Shown: positions 1-8,580 of the stretch, piece by piece
Position numbering within the stretch: the first letter of the stretch is position 1
How the letters are laid out: every line of letters begins with the position of its first letter
Origin: Rhodanobacter sp.
GTDB lineage: Bacteria; Pseudomonadota; Gammaproteobacteria; Xanthomonadales; Rhodanobacteraceae
DNA: 64,000 bases
Assembly (NCBI GenBank): GCA_004298045.1
Contig: SCRM01000016.1
Location: 371,405-435,404 of the forward strand
Reading direction: 5' to 3'
Notes under the pieces: generated by a model
Databases searched by the model: none
What the model was told of the DNA's origin: nothing
What the model saw: only the letters and a program-made list of their open reading frames with translations
Position numbers and translations under genes: made by a program

Positions 1-1071
1 GACGTGCTGCTGGTTATCGCCGCGCTGCTGGCCTGGCGCGAGGTGGGCAGCGGCTCGCTGACCGACCTGTGGGCGTACCTGGCCGCCGGCCACGCATCGC
101 CGACACTGGCGTGGAGCGGCGTATGCCTCGCGCTGGCGGTGATTGCCCGCACCGCCCTGATGCCGGTGCACGGCTGGCTGGTGCAGGTAATGGAGGCGCC
201 GACGCCGGTTTCCGCCCTGTTGCATGCCGGGGTGGTCAACCTCGGTGGCTACGTGCTGGTGCTGTTCGCGCCGCTGCTCGGCGTGGCGCTGGCCGCGCGC
301 TGGCTACTGGTGGTGTTCGGCCTGGTCTCCGCCGTGGTCGCCGGCCTGGTGCTGCTCACGCGCGTCAGCCAAAAAGTGCACCTGGCGTGGTCCACCATCG
401 CGCAGATGGGTTTCATGCTGCTGGAGTGCGGACTGGGCCTGTACCTGTTTGCCGCACTGCATCTCCTGGGACACTCGCTGTACAAGGCGCACAACTTCCT
501 GAACGCATCGAGTGCGGTGAAGGAAACCAGCCGCAAGCTCATCACTGGCGAGGTCGAGAACTCGCACGCAAGCATGTTGCTGGCGGTGCCGGTGGCGCTG
601 GCCATCGTGCTGGCCTTCCGTCTGCTGGCCGGCAATCATGCCTGGCCGTGGTGGTGGGCCGGCGTGCTGGCACTGGCCTGGGCGCCGCTGCTGTGGGTGC
701 CCAAGGCCTCGCGCGAGCGCACCGGCACGGTGGCCGTGCGACTGGCCACTGCGCTGGGTACCGCGGTGGCCCTGACCGTGGCCGCCTGCCTTGTCGACCG
801 GGCGCCGATCGGCGCCAGCGAAGCGCCGCTGGCCGGCGCCGGCATCGTGGCGCTGGTCGGCATGACGTTGATGTATCTGGAAATGGTCGCCTTCCAGGTC
901 TGGCCGCACGCGATCCGCACCTTGCGCCGCTGGGTCTACGCCGGTTTCTACATGGACGAGGGCTACACCCACTGGGTGCTGCGCCTGTGGCCCACCCGTT
1001 GGGCCGGGGTGGAGAGCTGCGCGGTGGTGACGCCCGCGTCCACTGGCACCTGTGCCCGTTCAGAGGCCTGA
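1..1071 (+). CDS. dabB: DabB, proton-conducting membrane subunit of the DAC inorganic-carbon transporter (5' truncated)
   Basis: The reading frame is open from the first base, so the N-terminus lies outside the window; about 356 residues remain. The protein is a chain of hydrophobic segments of the NuoL/MrpA proton-pumping family. It has the conserved membrane lysine/histidine region (LLGHSLYKAHNFL) and ends with the hydrophilic GFYMDEGYTHWVLRLWP region typical of DabB. In the known DAC system DabB is thought to supply cation flux that drives CO2-to-bicarbonate conversion by cytoplasmic DabA. The next gene starts 5 bp after the stop and is a clear dabA, which separates this from an ordinary NADH dehydrogenase subunit. 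The last 15 or so residues look poorly conserved. Confidence 0.9.
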   Translation, partial: DVLLVIAALLAWREVGSGSLTDLWAYLAAGHASPTLAWSGVCLALAVIARTALMPVHGWLVQVMEAPTPVSALLHAGVVNLGGYVLVLFAPLLGVALAARWLLVVFGLVSAVVAGLVLLTRVSQKVHLAWSTIAQMGFMLLECGLGLYLFAALHLLGHSLYKAHNFLNASSAVKETSRKLITGEVENSHASMLLAVPVALAIVLAFRLLAGNHAWPWWWAGVLALAWAPLLWVPKASRERTGTVAVRLATALGTAVALTVAACLVDRAPIGASEAPLAGAGIVALVGMTLMYLEMVAFQVWPHAIRTLRRWVYAGFYMDEGYTHWVLRLWPTRWAGVESCAVVTPASTGTCARSEA

Positions 1072-1076
1072 TCGTC

Positions 1077-3575
1077 ATGCCAAACCAGACTGCCATGGCC
1101 ACCTCTCTCACCGCTGCTACCGACGACGCCGCCCTGCAAGCCGCCATCACCGGCGCCTGCGCCAGCATCATGGCGGCGTGGCCGCTGGATCAGGCGGTGG
1201 CCGTCAACCCGCACTGGCGGCGCGTCGGCCGGCCCATCCGCCAAGTCGCCGCGCAGCTGGCGGTGCTGGGCGATTTCCGCGTGTTTCCGGCGCGCGACTA
1301 CATTCGGCGCGAGTGGAATGCCGGGCGTATCCGCCGCGCCGACCTCGACGTCGCCCTGCAGGTTCACGCCACCCACGAGCCCTGTGCGACCACCGCGGAA
1401 CAATGCATCGCCGAGCTGGCCAAGCCGCTGCACGTGGCGCAGGAGCCGCTGCTGGTCGATCTGCTCGACGACCCGGTGCAACAGAACCTGCGCTGGCCGT
1501 GGCGCGCGGCGATCGTGTTCCAGCTGAGCCAGATGTGCGCCACCTATTTCGACCGCCACCAGGCCGACTGGCGCGCTGCCGGCAACCCGAGCCTGTACGG
1601 GTTCTGGCGCGAAAGCGCGGTGCGCGACCACGGTCTGGGTTCGATGCTCGGCCTGCCCGGCCTTGCCCGCGAGCTGCACCAGTTGCCCGTGCAGGCGGAC
1701 GCAGCCGCGCGCTGGGCGATCGCCGAACTGGGCTTGCCGCCGGCCGCGTGGCAAGAACATTTCAAGGCGCTGCTGCTGTCGATCAACGGCTGGGCCTCGT
1801 GGTGCGCGTACATCCAGTGGCAGAAGGTGCCCTCCGAGCAAACCGATCTGCGCCTGCCCGAACTGCTCATTGCCCGCCTGGTGTGGGAGGCGGTACTGGC
1901 GCGCTGCGTTGCGCCGGATTGCCGGCGTGCCGCGCTGGCCACGCTGGCATCGAGCTGGGCCGACTTCGACGCCCGTGTCGCCGCCGCCGATGCCGCGCTG
2001 GTGGTGGACGAACTGTGGCAGCAGGCGCTCGAGGCCAGCTACCAGCGCGAGCTGGCCGACAAATTGCGCACGCCGGTTGCCCCGGTTGCGCCCACCGCGC
2101 CTGAGGCGCAGGCCGTGTTCTGCATCGACACCCGCAGCGAACCGATGCGGCGCGCGCTCGAAACCAGCTACCCGCAAGTGGAAACCCGCGCGTTTGCCGG
2201 GTTCTTCGGCATTCCCATCCACTACAACCTCCTGGGTACCGACATCCGCCGGCCGCAATTGCCGGGTCTGGCCTACCCCAGCATCGCGGTGCAGGAAGTG
2301 GTGACTGCCCCCGGCGAAAGCGCCGCCGACGAGGCCCGACTGGCGCACACGCGCAGCGCACGCTGGAAATATCTCGCCCGCTTCGATCAGTGGCTGGGCA
2401 CCGTGCGCTGGCCGAGCGCGACGTTCTCGTTCGTCGAGTCGTTCGGCGTGGGCTACCTTGGCAAGATCGCGCACTGGATTCGTCCACCGGCCGGCCCGCG
2501 CGTCAGCGCCGACCGCCTTGGCCTGCCGGCCGCGGTGCAGGCGCAGGTGCGCCCGCAGATCGTCGGCCTCGACCCGGCGCAAAGAGTCGAGCTGGCCGCC
2601 AACGTGCTGCACACCATGGGGCTGGACGACCGCCTTGCGCCGCTCGTCGTGCTGTGCGGCCACGCCGGCCACTGCACCAACAATGCGCATGCTTCCACGC
2701 TCGATTGCGGCGCCTGCTACGGCCGTCCAGGCGAAGCCAACGCACGCGCGCTGGCGCAGCTGTTGAACGACCCCACGGTGCGCGTCGGACTGCACGCGCG
2801 CGGGATGGCGATCCCGACGGAAACGGTGTTCGTCGGCGCCCTGCACAACACCACCACCGACGAGGTGACCGGCTTCGACCTGGATCTGCTCAACCCGGCG
2901 GCGCTCGCGCAATGGCAGAAAATGGCGCAAGCGTTTGCCGCCGCCGGCGCGCGCATCCGCGCAGAGCGTGCGCCGGCGCTGTGGATGAAACCTGCGCCCA
3001 CGCCGGCCGCACTGCTCACCGATTTCCGCCGACGCGCCAACGACGGCGCGCAAACCCGCCCGGAATGGGGGCTCACGCGCAATGCCGCGTTTCTCATCGG
3101 CCCGCGCGAACGTTCCCGCGGCCGGGTACTGAGCCGCACCTACCTGCACGACTACGACGCTCGCTTCGACCCCGACGGCAGCGTGCTCGAAAAGCTGATG
3201 ATGGGGCCGATGCTGGTCACCCACTGGTTGTCGTGGCAGTACCACGCATCCACCTGCGATCCGCTGCACTACGGCAGCGGCAACAAGGTGCTGCACAACG
3301 TGGTCGGCGGGCACATCGGCGTGTTCGAAGGCAACGGCGGCGACCTGCGCATCGGGTTGCCCAAGCAGTCCCTGCACGACGGCGAAGGCTGGTATCACCA
3401 GCCGGTGCGGCTGACGGTGGTGATCGACGCTCCCGCCGCGTCGATCGAGCGCACGATGGCGCGCAATGCGGTGCTCGGCCAGTTGTGCGACAACGGCTGG
3501 ATGCTCCTGTGGCGCTACGCCGGCGATACCCTGCTGCGCTACGAACGCGGCCAGTGGCTTGCCACCGGGGTGTGA
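1077..3575 (+). CDS. dabA: DabA (DUF2309), carbonic-anhydrase-like subunit of the DAC system
   Basis: 832 residues, the usual DabA length. The four zinc-site residues known from Halothiobacillus DabA are visible: Cys349 and Asp351 in VFCIDTRSEPMRR, His529 in LCGHAGHC and Cys544 in LDCGACYG. The 15-residue His-Cys spacing matches the reference (H524/C539). The protein is cytoplasmic, sits on DabB and is believed to hydrate CO2 in one direction, accumulating bicarbonate. The start is the ATG 5 bp after the dabB stop; the same frame is open far upstream but there overlaps dabB and has no family similarity. It forms a two-gene operon ending in a strong hairpin terminator. No regulator is visible because the operon start is outside the window. 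Confidence 0.95.
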   Translation: MPNQTAMATSLTAATDDAALQAAITGACASIMAAWPLDQAVAVNPHWRRVGRPIRQVAAQLAVLGDFRVFPARDYIRREWNAGRIRRADLDVALQVHATHEPCATTAEQCIAELAKPLHVAQEPLLVDLLDDPVQQNLRWPWRAAIVFQLSQMCATYFDRHQADWRAAGNPSLYGFWRESAVRDHGLGSMLGLPGLARELHQLPVQADAAARWAIAELGLPPAAWQEHFKALLLSINGWASWCAYIQWQKVPSEQTDLRLPELLIARLVWEAVLARCVAPDCRRAALATLASSWADFDARVAAADAALVVDELWQQALEASYQRELADKLRTPVAPVAPTAPEAQAVFCIDTRSEPMRRALETSYPQVETRAFAGFFGIPIHYNLLGTDIRRPQLPGLAYPSIAVQEVVTAPGESAADEARLAHTRSARWKYLARFDQWLGTVRWPSATFSFVESFGVGYLGKIAHWIRPPAGPRVSADRLGLPAAVQAQVRPQIVGLDPAQRVELAANVLHTMGLDDRLAPLVVLCGHAGHCTNNAHASTLDCGACYGRPGEANARALAQLLNDPTVRVGLHARGMAIPTETVFVGALHNTTTDEVTGFDLDLLNPAALAQWQKMAQAFAAAGARIRAERAPALWMKPAPTPAALLTDFRRRANDGAQTRPEWGLTRNAAFLIGPRERSRGRVLSRTYLHDYDARFDPDGSVLEKLMMGPMLVTHWLSWQYHASTCDPLHYGSGNKVLHNVVGGHIGVFEGNGGDLRIGLPKQSLHDGEGWYHQPVRLTVVIDAPAASIERTMARNAVLGQLCDNGWMLLWRYAGDTLLRYERGQWLATGV

Positions 3576-3588
3576 GCAATCACCCAAC

Positions 3589-3620
3589 AAAAAACCGCCG
3601 GCGCAAGGCCGGCGGCTTTC
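3589..3620. terminator. Bidirectional rho-independent terminator between dabA and the Asr-like gene
   Basis: A perfect 8-bp stem (CCGCCGGC at 3595-3602, GCCGGCGG at 3608-3615) with a 5-nt loop. It is preceded by an A-run (3589-3594) and followed by a T-rich stretch, so it can stop transcripts from dabA on the plus strand and from the convergent gene on the minus strand. Confidence 0.85.
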
Positions 3621-3640
3621 TTGTTGCATGAACCCGAAGC

Positions 3641-3928
3641 TCAGCCAGCGCTGGCCGGGGTCTCGGCCGGAGCGGCTGCACCCTCTGCAGCCGCCTTCTT
3701 CGCCGCCTTCTTGTGGTGCTTGGCAGCCTTGTGGTGGTGCTTGGCAGCCTTGTGATGCTCGGCAGTCTTGTTCTCCGTGGCAGCCGGGGCGGCCTGTTCC
3801 GGAGCAGGAGCGGCCTGCTGTGCGGCAGCAGGTGCAGCCTGTTGCGGCGCCGCCTCTTGGGCCAGCACGGAACCGGACAGGGCAACGCCAGCAGCAAGCA
3901 AGGTAGCGATCGCAAGTTTACGCATCAT
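3641..3928 (-). CDS. Asr-like acid-shock periplasmic protein, Ala/Lys/His-rich
   Basis: 95 residues. A clear signal peptide (MMRKLAIATLLAAGVALSGS, cleaved near VLAQ) is followed by an Ala/Gln/Pro segment and then a Lys/His-rich tract built of HHKAAKHHKKAAKK-type repeats, ending in an Ala-rich tail. This composition is that of the acid-shock protein Asr, a disordered periplasmic chaperone released by cleavage and induced at low pH. The start was set at the ATG (3928) that has GAGG upstream, with a second ATG directly after it; longer N-termini are not signal-peptide-like. Family membership rests on composition and layout rather than a catalytic motif. The His-rich tract could also bind metals. 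It is convergent with dabA. Confidence 0.65.
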   Translation of the reverse strand: MMRKLAIATLLAAGVALSGSVLAQEAAPQQAAPAAAQQAAPAPEQAAPAATENKTAEHHKAAKHHHKAAKHHKKAAKKAAAEGAAAPAETPASAG

Positions 3929-4221
3929 GATGGTGAACCTCGAAATATTGTTGTATCGCGGACCCGGCCGGAACCCGGCACGACGGGTGGCGCGACGGCG
4001 CCTATAAGGCGGCAACGATCAGATACGGAGGCTGAACAGAACGGGACTTTTTGCGCAATCTTGCGGAGCGGATATCGCGCCTTCAGCTTGATGGCAACGA
4101 GGCCTTTGACGCGCGCTCGCATGGCACGCCCGCGGCGGGGCACATCACACTGCGCGTGGCGCTTGAACCGTGGCGCGGCACCATGCAGGCTAACCTCGCA
4201 ACCCGGCTCGGAGATGCATCC

Positions 4222-5511
4222 ATGTTCCCCCGCTGGCACGTGCACCATGTACTCGGCCTGGTTCTCCTGGCGCTGGCAAGCAGTGCCCCCGCGCAATCGC
4301 GCCTGTCGTTCTTCCGCCACTACGCGGCACAACCCGGCGCCCTCGCACGGCGCCAGTTTCTGCTGGCGGAAATGCCGCGCCTGGCACCGGTCGAACAGGT
4401 CTTCGCACGCCAGCTCCTCGCCAGCACCGACGCCGAGCTCGGGCGCTACCGGCAAGCACTCGAGGATTTTCCCTTCGACCAGCGCGAACTACCCACCATA
4501 GCCCTGCCCATGCCGCGCACGTTGCCCACGGTTGAGCGCATCGACTACCGCGATTTCGTCGATCCGCGACGCGTGGCCGACGCGCTACCGGCAGCGCCAG
4601 CCATTGCACAGGCGGCCACCGGACGGCGATTGGTGCTGATCAATGAAGCCCACCACGATGCGCACACCCGCGAGCTGGTGCTGCAGCTCCTGCCGCGCCT
4701 GCGTGCATTGGGTTTCGACCACTTCGCCGCCGAAGCCTTGACCGAGGACGGCAAGACCTTGGCGCAACGCGGCTACCCGCTCGTATCCAGCGGCACGGAA
4801 TACCTGCACGAACCGCTGTATGGCGAGATCGTGCGCGAAGCGATCCGGCTGGGTTACACGCTGGTGCCGTACGACCCCACCGACCCGGCGCCGGATCGCG
4901 ACCTGGCACAGGCGGAGAACCTCTACCAGCGCGTGTTTGCCCACAACCCGTCGGCGCGCCTGTTCGCGCTGGTCGGCTACGCCCACCTCGACAAGGCGCC
5001 CGGCGAGCTGGGGCCGGTAACGCCGATGGCGATGCGGCTCAAGGCGCTGACCGGCATCGAGCCGCTGTCGATCGACCAGACGATGTTTCGCGAAATCCGC
5101 CCGGAACCGCCGCACAGCATCTACCGCTGGGTGGCGGCCGCCTGGCCATCGCACACGCCGGTCGTGCTGCAGGTGCAAGGCGAAGATGCCTTGTGGAGCG
5201 CCGACCCGAAACGCCACGACATCAGCGTGATCCTGCCGCCCGCATACGGGCGCAAGCGGCCGGACTGGCTCACGCTGGGCGGCACGCGGCACGCCTATCC
5301 GATCACCACCGCACTGTGCGCCAACCACCTACCGTGCCTCGTCGAGGCGCGTCACGCCGACGAATCCGCTGATGCGGTCGCCGCCGACCGCTACGCCTTC
5401 TTCCAGGCCCCGGCCAACAGCCGGCTCTACCTGCACCCAGGCGGTTACCAACTGCGCGCCAGCGATGCCGCCGGCCGAACACTGGGCACGTGGTCGATCA
5501 ACGTGAAGTAA
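4222..5511 (+). CDS. Exported protein of unknown function with EreA/ChaN-like motifs
   Basis: 429 residues starting at an ATG with GGAG 8 bp upstream. Residues 1-26 form a signal peptide (MFPRWHVHHVLGLVLLALAS, then SAPAQS). The mature protein has a charged N-terminal part, then a domain with LINEAHHDAHTRELV near residue 137 and FALVGYAHLDKAP near residue 250. An early Glu-x-His-His and a later Gly-x-Ala-His are the pattern seen in the erythromycin-esterase/ChaN-like superfamily, whose members include haem-binding lipoproteins and hydrolases. No substrate can be assigned. The gene stands alone, divergent from the Asr-like gene and followed by about 220 bp of non-coding DNA with hairpins. Confidence 0.6.
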   Translation: MFPRWHVHHVLGLVLLALASSAPAQSRLSFFRHYAAQPGALARRQFLLAEMPRLAPVEQVFARQLLASTDAELGRYRQALEDFPFDQRELPTIALPMPRTLPTVERIDYRDFVDPRRVADALPAAPAIAQAATGRRLVLINEAHHDAHTRELVLQLLPRLRALGFDHFAAEALTEDGKTLAQRGYPLVSSGTEYLHEPLYGEIVREAIRLGYTLVPYDPTDPAPDRDLAQAENLYQRVFAHNPSARLFALVGYAHLDKAPGELGPVTPMAMRLKALTGIEPLSIDQTMFREIRPEPPHSIYRWVAAAWPSHTPVVLQVQGEDALWSADPKRHDISVILPPAYGRKRPDWLTLGGTRHAYPITTALCANHLPCLVEARHADESADAVAADRYAFFQAPANSRLYLHPGGYQLRASDAAGRTLGTWSINVK

Positions 5512-5598
5512 CCCCAGTGGCGGAGTTCGCCCTTTTGTGGGCGTGGGATCACGACACCCTCTGGAGAGTCGCGTCCTGATCCCGCACCGGGAATACCT

Positions 5599-5618
5599 CT
5601 CGCCAGTTTTCTGGCGAG
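5599..5618. repeat. Perfect 8-bp stem-loop with TTTT loop
   Basis: CTCGCCAG (5599-5606) and CTGGCGAG (5611-5618) flank TTTT. There is no T-run after the stem, so a canonical terminator is unlikely. It lies between the exported-protein gene and the BlaI-type operator sites, and may still contribute to 3'-end formation of the upstream transcript. Confidence 0.5.
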
Positions 5619-5681
5619 TCACGCCACCGCACCAGCCGCTGCACGGCAGAAATCTTTCCGCCCGCCCCTTGCATCCAGACA

Positions 5682-5719
5682 ATTACGAGCGTAGTTTCAA
5701 TGACAGATTACATTCGTAG
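5682..5719 (+). promoter_or_regulatory. Two tandem BlaI-type operator candidates upstream of the blaI-like gene
   Basis: The sequence ATTAC-N3-CGTAG occurs twice, at 5682-5694 and 5707-5719, offset by 25 bp. Each contains the dyad TAC-N4-GTA (5684-5693 and 5709-5718), the same geometry as the TACA/TGTA core of known BlaI/MecI operators. The second copy ends 13 bp before the repressor start codon and just before its AAAGG ribosome site, so binding there would block transcription or initiation. This suggests autoregulation by the adjacent repressor. Confidence 0.6.
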
Positions 5720-5732
5720 GCAAAGGTGCTGC

Positions 5733-6116
5733 ATGTCCGCAGACATTTCCATCAGCGAAGCCGAAAGCCATGTCATGACGCTGCTCTGGCAGCACGCGCC
5801 GCAAAGCTCGGAGGAAATCGTCGCCGCACTGCTCGCCACCAGCGACTGGCAGGAAAAGACCATCCGCACCCTGATCGGCCGCCTGCTGGCGAAAGGCGCC
5901 ATCGCGGCAAGCAAAGACGGCCGGCGTTACCTCTACACCCCACGCATCACGCGCGACGCGTGGCAATCGCAGGAAAGTCGCAACCTGCTCGATCGCGTAT
6001 TCGGCGGCAAGCTCAGCCCGCTGCTCGCGCATTTCAGCGAACATGAAAAGCTCTCGGCCAAGGACGTGGCTGAGCTGCGCAAGCTGCTCGCACGCATCGA
6101 CGCGAAGGGCCGCTGA
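5733..6116 (+). CDS. BlaI/MecI-family transcriptional repressor
   Basis: 127 residues. Winged-helix protein of the BlaI/MecI/CopY family: SISEAESHVMTLLWQ near the N-terminus, the recognition region WQEKTIRTLIGRLLAKGAI, and the wing with RRYLYTPRI. The C-terminal part (residues 80-127) is the dimerisation region. The ATG at 5733 has AAAGG 6-7 bp upstream. The stop is directly followed by the start of the M56 protease gene, the usual blaI-blaR1 pairing in which the membrane protease relieves repression. Two operator-like dyads lie upstream. The regulated genes beyond the operon are unknown; the NlpC/P60 lipoprotein next door is a candidate. Confidence 0.9.
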   Translation: MSADISISEAESHVMTLLWQHAPQSSEEIVAALLATSDWQEKTIRTLIGRLLAKGAIAASKDGRRYLYTPRITRDAWQSQESRNLLDRVFGGKLSPLLAHFSEHEKLSAKDVAELRKLLARIDAKGR

Positions 6117-6117
6117 C

Positions 6118-7337
6118 ATGACCGCCCAACTGTTGCTCGCGCTGTACGCCGTCAGCGTTGCGCTGGTGGTGGTGTTGACCGGCCGTCGCGTCATGCGACG
6201 ACTGGCTGGCGCCGGCCCCGCATTGGGCCTGTGGTGGCTGCTTCCGCTCGCCATGGGGATGCCGTGGCTGCCGGCGCTACCGATCCCCCGACTGCACTTG
6301 CCGTTGGTCACCTCCCTGCCGGGCCCAGTGCTGTCGACGATCACCACCGCCAGCGACCAAGCCGGCCTCCCATGGTGGTGCATCGTGTGGATGGCCGGCG
6401 TCGCGACCATGCTGATGCGCCTGCTGGTGCATTACCTCCGCGTGCATCGCGCGAGTCGAGCGCTTCCCGCATCGTTCGCCGCCAGCTTGCGCCGCGATCT
6501 TGGCGCCGCCGTGCTGCACCGCGTGCGCACACACACCCTGCCGGCCCAGCCGTGCTGTGGGCGCCACGCAGCGTAATCCTGCTGCCGACCGATTTCGCGC
6601 AGCGTTTCGATGCGGACCAACGGCGTTTCGTGCTGCATCACGAGTTGTCGCACCTGCACCATGGCGACGCGCTGTGGATGTTGCTCGCCGAGGCCACGTT
6701 CGCCTTGCTCTGGTTTCATCCCCTGGCATGGATCGCCCGCGTCCGATTCCGGCTGGACATGGAACTCGCCTGCGACGAGCGCGTACTGCGCAGCACGCCG
6801 CACGACGCTGCCGGCTACGCCCGCACCCTGCTGCACAGCGCTGGCATCGCCCCGGTTTCGGCGCTGATCCCCTGGTCGACCGGGGCGCAACTCAAGGAAC
6901 GACTCACCATGATCCAGCGTCATCATGTCGGTGCCCGGCGCCGTCTCGCCGGCCATGCCCTGCTGGCCGCGCTCCTAGTCGGCAGTGTGTTCGCCGCGCA
7001 GGCAACCGGCCAAAACCACCCCGCCGCCAGCAATCTCGATTACAACCAGACGATCCAGCCGCGCTACCCGGCAGCGGCGATCAAGGGCGCCGAACAAGGC
7101 ACCGTGATGCTGCTGGTGCAAGTGCACCCGGATGGTTCCGTGGGCACCGTCAACTTCGATCCACAGCACAGCACAACCAACTCGGCCGACCTGATCGCCG
7201 CCGCCACCGATGCCGCACGGCAATGGCATTTCCAACCCAAGCTTGAGAACGGCAAGGTGGTCGAAGGCGTCGCGCGCGTACCGGTGCAATTCAGCATCTC
7301 GCCGCTCGAAGACAAGAAACCAGGTTCAAAGTCGTAA
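6118..7337 (+). pseudogene. BlaR1-type M56 metallopeptidase with C-terminal TonB domain, frameshifted
   Basis: Translation starts at ATG 6118, one base after the blaI stop. The first frame gives about 140 residues of membrane segments (MTAQLLLALYAVSVALVV and on), then leaves the family at about 6545 and stops at 6574-6576. The next frame continues the family with VLWAPRSVILLPTDF, the zinc motif in FVLHHELSHLHHGD, a further ELACDE motif, a membrane segment and a TonB C-terminal-like domain (IQPRYPAAAIKGAEQG to about 7310). One missing base between about 6535 and 6560 would explain the break. It is either a real inactivating mutation or a sequencing error. Intact, the protein would sense a signal and cleave or release the BlaI-type repressor. 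Confidence 0.8.
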
Positions 7338-7374
7338 GCAATCATTTGATTTGAAGAAGGTTTGCAAGCTTGAT

Positions 7375-7401
7375 AACCTCGGCACAACGTTTGCCGAGGT
7401 T
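7375..7401 (+). promoter_or_regulatory. Hairpin covering the ribosome-binding site of the NlpC/P60 gene
   Basis: A perfect 9-bp stem, AACCTCGGC (7375-7383) and GCCGAGGTT (7393-7401), with a 9-nt loop. The only Shine-Dalgarno-like GAGG (7396-7399) lies inside the 3' arm, 7 bp before the GTG start at 7407. The folded form would hide the ribosome site. There is no T-run, so it is not a standard terminator. Confidence 0.55.
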
Positions 7402-7406
7402 GTCAC

Positions 7407-7952
7407 GTGAACGCTCCGTCTCCTCCCCGATTCCTCCCCTCCCGCCGTATGGCACAGCAGGCCGCGCTGGCGTTGGCGCTCGCATTGCTCGCGGCCTGCA
7501 GCAGCGCCCCGCGCCGGCCAACGCCATCGGCATTGGCAAACGAACCGGCGCGCGCGCCCACGGGCGACGCCGCCACGGCAAACGACGTGCTATTCCGCGC
7601 CATGGCCCTGGTCGGCACGCCCTATCGCTACGGCGGCAACAGCCCCGCCGGCGGTTTCGACTGCAGCGGCCTCGTCGACTACATCTACCGCACTTCGACC
7701 GGGCTGGAACTGCCGCGCACCTCAAGCGCCATGGCCGACATGGATGCCAAGAAGGTCAAGCGCATGACCCACCTCGTCAGCGGTGATCTGGTGTTCTTCG
7801 ACATCGGCGGCCACATCAGCCACGTCGGCGTCTACGTCGGCAAAGGCCGCTTCGTGCATGCGCCCAACACCGGTGGCACCGTGCGCCTGGACGATCTCGA
7901 TGGTGCCTACTGGGGCGAACATTTCGCATACGGGCGAAGGGTGCTGAACTGA
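7407..7952 (+). CDS. NlpC/P60-family peptidoglycan hydrolase, lipoprotein
   Basis: 181 residues. A lipoprotein signal ends in the lipobox LLAACSS with Cys31 as the lipidated residue. The C-terminal 120 residues are an NlpC/P60 domain: catalytic Cys86 in GGFDCSGLV, His139 in SHVGVYVG and a third polar position in FVHAPNTGG. Such enzymes cut the D-iGlu-mDAP bond or related peptide bonds in murein, like Spr/MepS. GTG at 7407 has GAGG 7 bp upstream; an alternative ATG at 7449 would shorten the signal peptide. It lies 69 bp after the broken blaR-like gene on the same strand, so it may belong to the same envelope-stress regulon, which is inference. Confidence 0.9.
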   Translation: MNAPSPPRFLPSRRMAQQAALALALALLAACSSAPRRPTPSALANEPARAPTGDAATANDVLFRAMALVGTPYRYGGNSPAGGFDCSGLVDYIYRTSTGLELPRTSSAMADMDAKKVKRMTHLVSGDLVFFDIGGHISHVGVYVGKGRFVHAPNTGGTVRLDDLDGAYWGEHFAYGRRVLN

Positions 7953-8206
7953 GGCAGGCGCGCGCCTCGGCTCGACGCGCTGGCGATTGGGCGATACGCG
8001 TCGCTCCGCTTTTTCACGACGCGCGCTGCATCGAGACGTTTCGTGCATCCGTCAAACGTGCGTCTCACACCACAGCTTGCAAACCGGGATTATCCTGGCG
8101 GGCCGTTGGCTGGATAGCTGCAGTGCTTACCAGACGGCCGCCTGCGGTGCGACGTCCGTGGTTGATGCGGCATCAGAGCGGTTTCGTGCGCCCTGCGGGC
8201 GCGCGA

Positions 8207-8240
8207 GCTACTTTCTCTCGTTTGCGCGAGAGAAAGCAGC
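8207..8240. repeat. Long stem-loop, probable member of a dispersed repeat
   Basis: CTTTCTCTCG (8211-8220) pairs perfectly with CGAGAGAAAG (8227-8236). One mismatch further out, GCT (8207-8209) pairs with AGC (8238-8240). The loop is TTTGCG. The surrounding words (agctactttctctcg, agaaagcagccaaagag) look like a genome-dispersed element; no second copy lies in this window. Confidence 0.6.
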
Positions 8241-8562
8241 CAAAGAGAAACGGCATCCTGCAGCGGCGCTTTTTGCCCATCCATGGGCCAAAAGTCCGTG
8301 AGGCGGGGCCCCGGGAAAAGCGGCGCGCATCGTGCGCGCCAAGAGCAAAAGCATCGCCCGTCCTGCAGCCGGTGGGGCGTAGCTGCTCTGCTTCGGGCGC
8401 GCGGACGCGCGCCTGCTGTGGTGGGGCCCCTATGGGGCGGCGGGTGGGATGCCGATCGTCCGCAAGGATGGCACGCACGAAGGCGGGCCAGCTTTCCACC
8501 GGTACACGGAGGTGCCGACGGAAAACCCCGCAGCTCACCCGCGCACCCGCAGCCCACAACCT

Positions 8563-8580
8563 GTCGGGCCGAAGCCCGAC
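8563..8580. repeat. GTCGGGC-CGAA-GCCCGAC stem-loop
   Basis: A perfect 7-bp stem with a CGAA tetraloop. A shorter relative, GGGC-TGAA-GCCC, occurs at 54450-54461 before the miaA region, which suggests a small repeat family. Confidence 0.5.

Noticed and set aside
69..1076. The dabA frame is open far upstream, giving a 1168-codon protein
   Set aside because: The upstream part overlaps dabB in another frame and has the Arg/Gly/Ala composition of a GC-rich shadow; family similarity starts only at 1077.
963..3629. 888-codon open frame opposite dabA
   Set aside because: It is antisense to a gene with clear catalytic residues and has His/Arg-rich shadow composition.
6525..6540. CA-dinucleotide run in the blaR-like gene as a phase-variation tract
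   Set aside because: The run is only about four units, and a two-base slip would not restore the reading frame that requires a one-base change.
6535..6560. Programmed ribosomal frameshift in the blaR-like gene
   Set aside because: There is no slippery heptamer or downstream pseudoknot; a plain indel or sequencing error is simpler.
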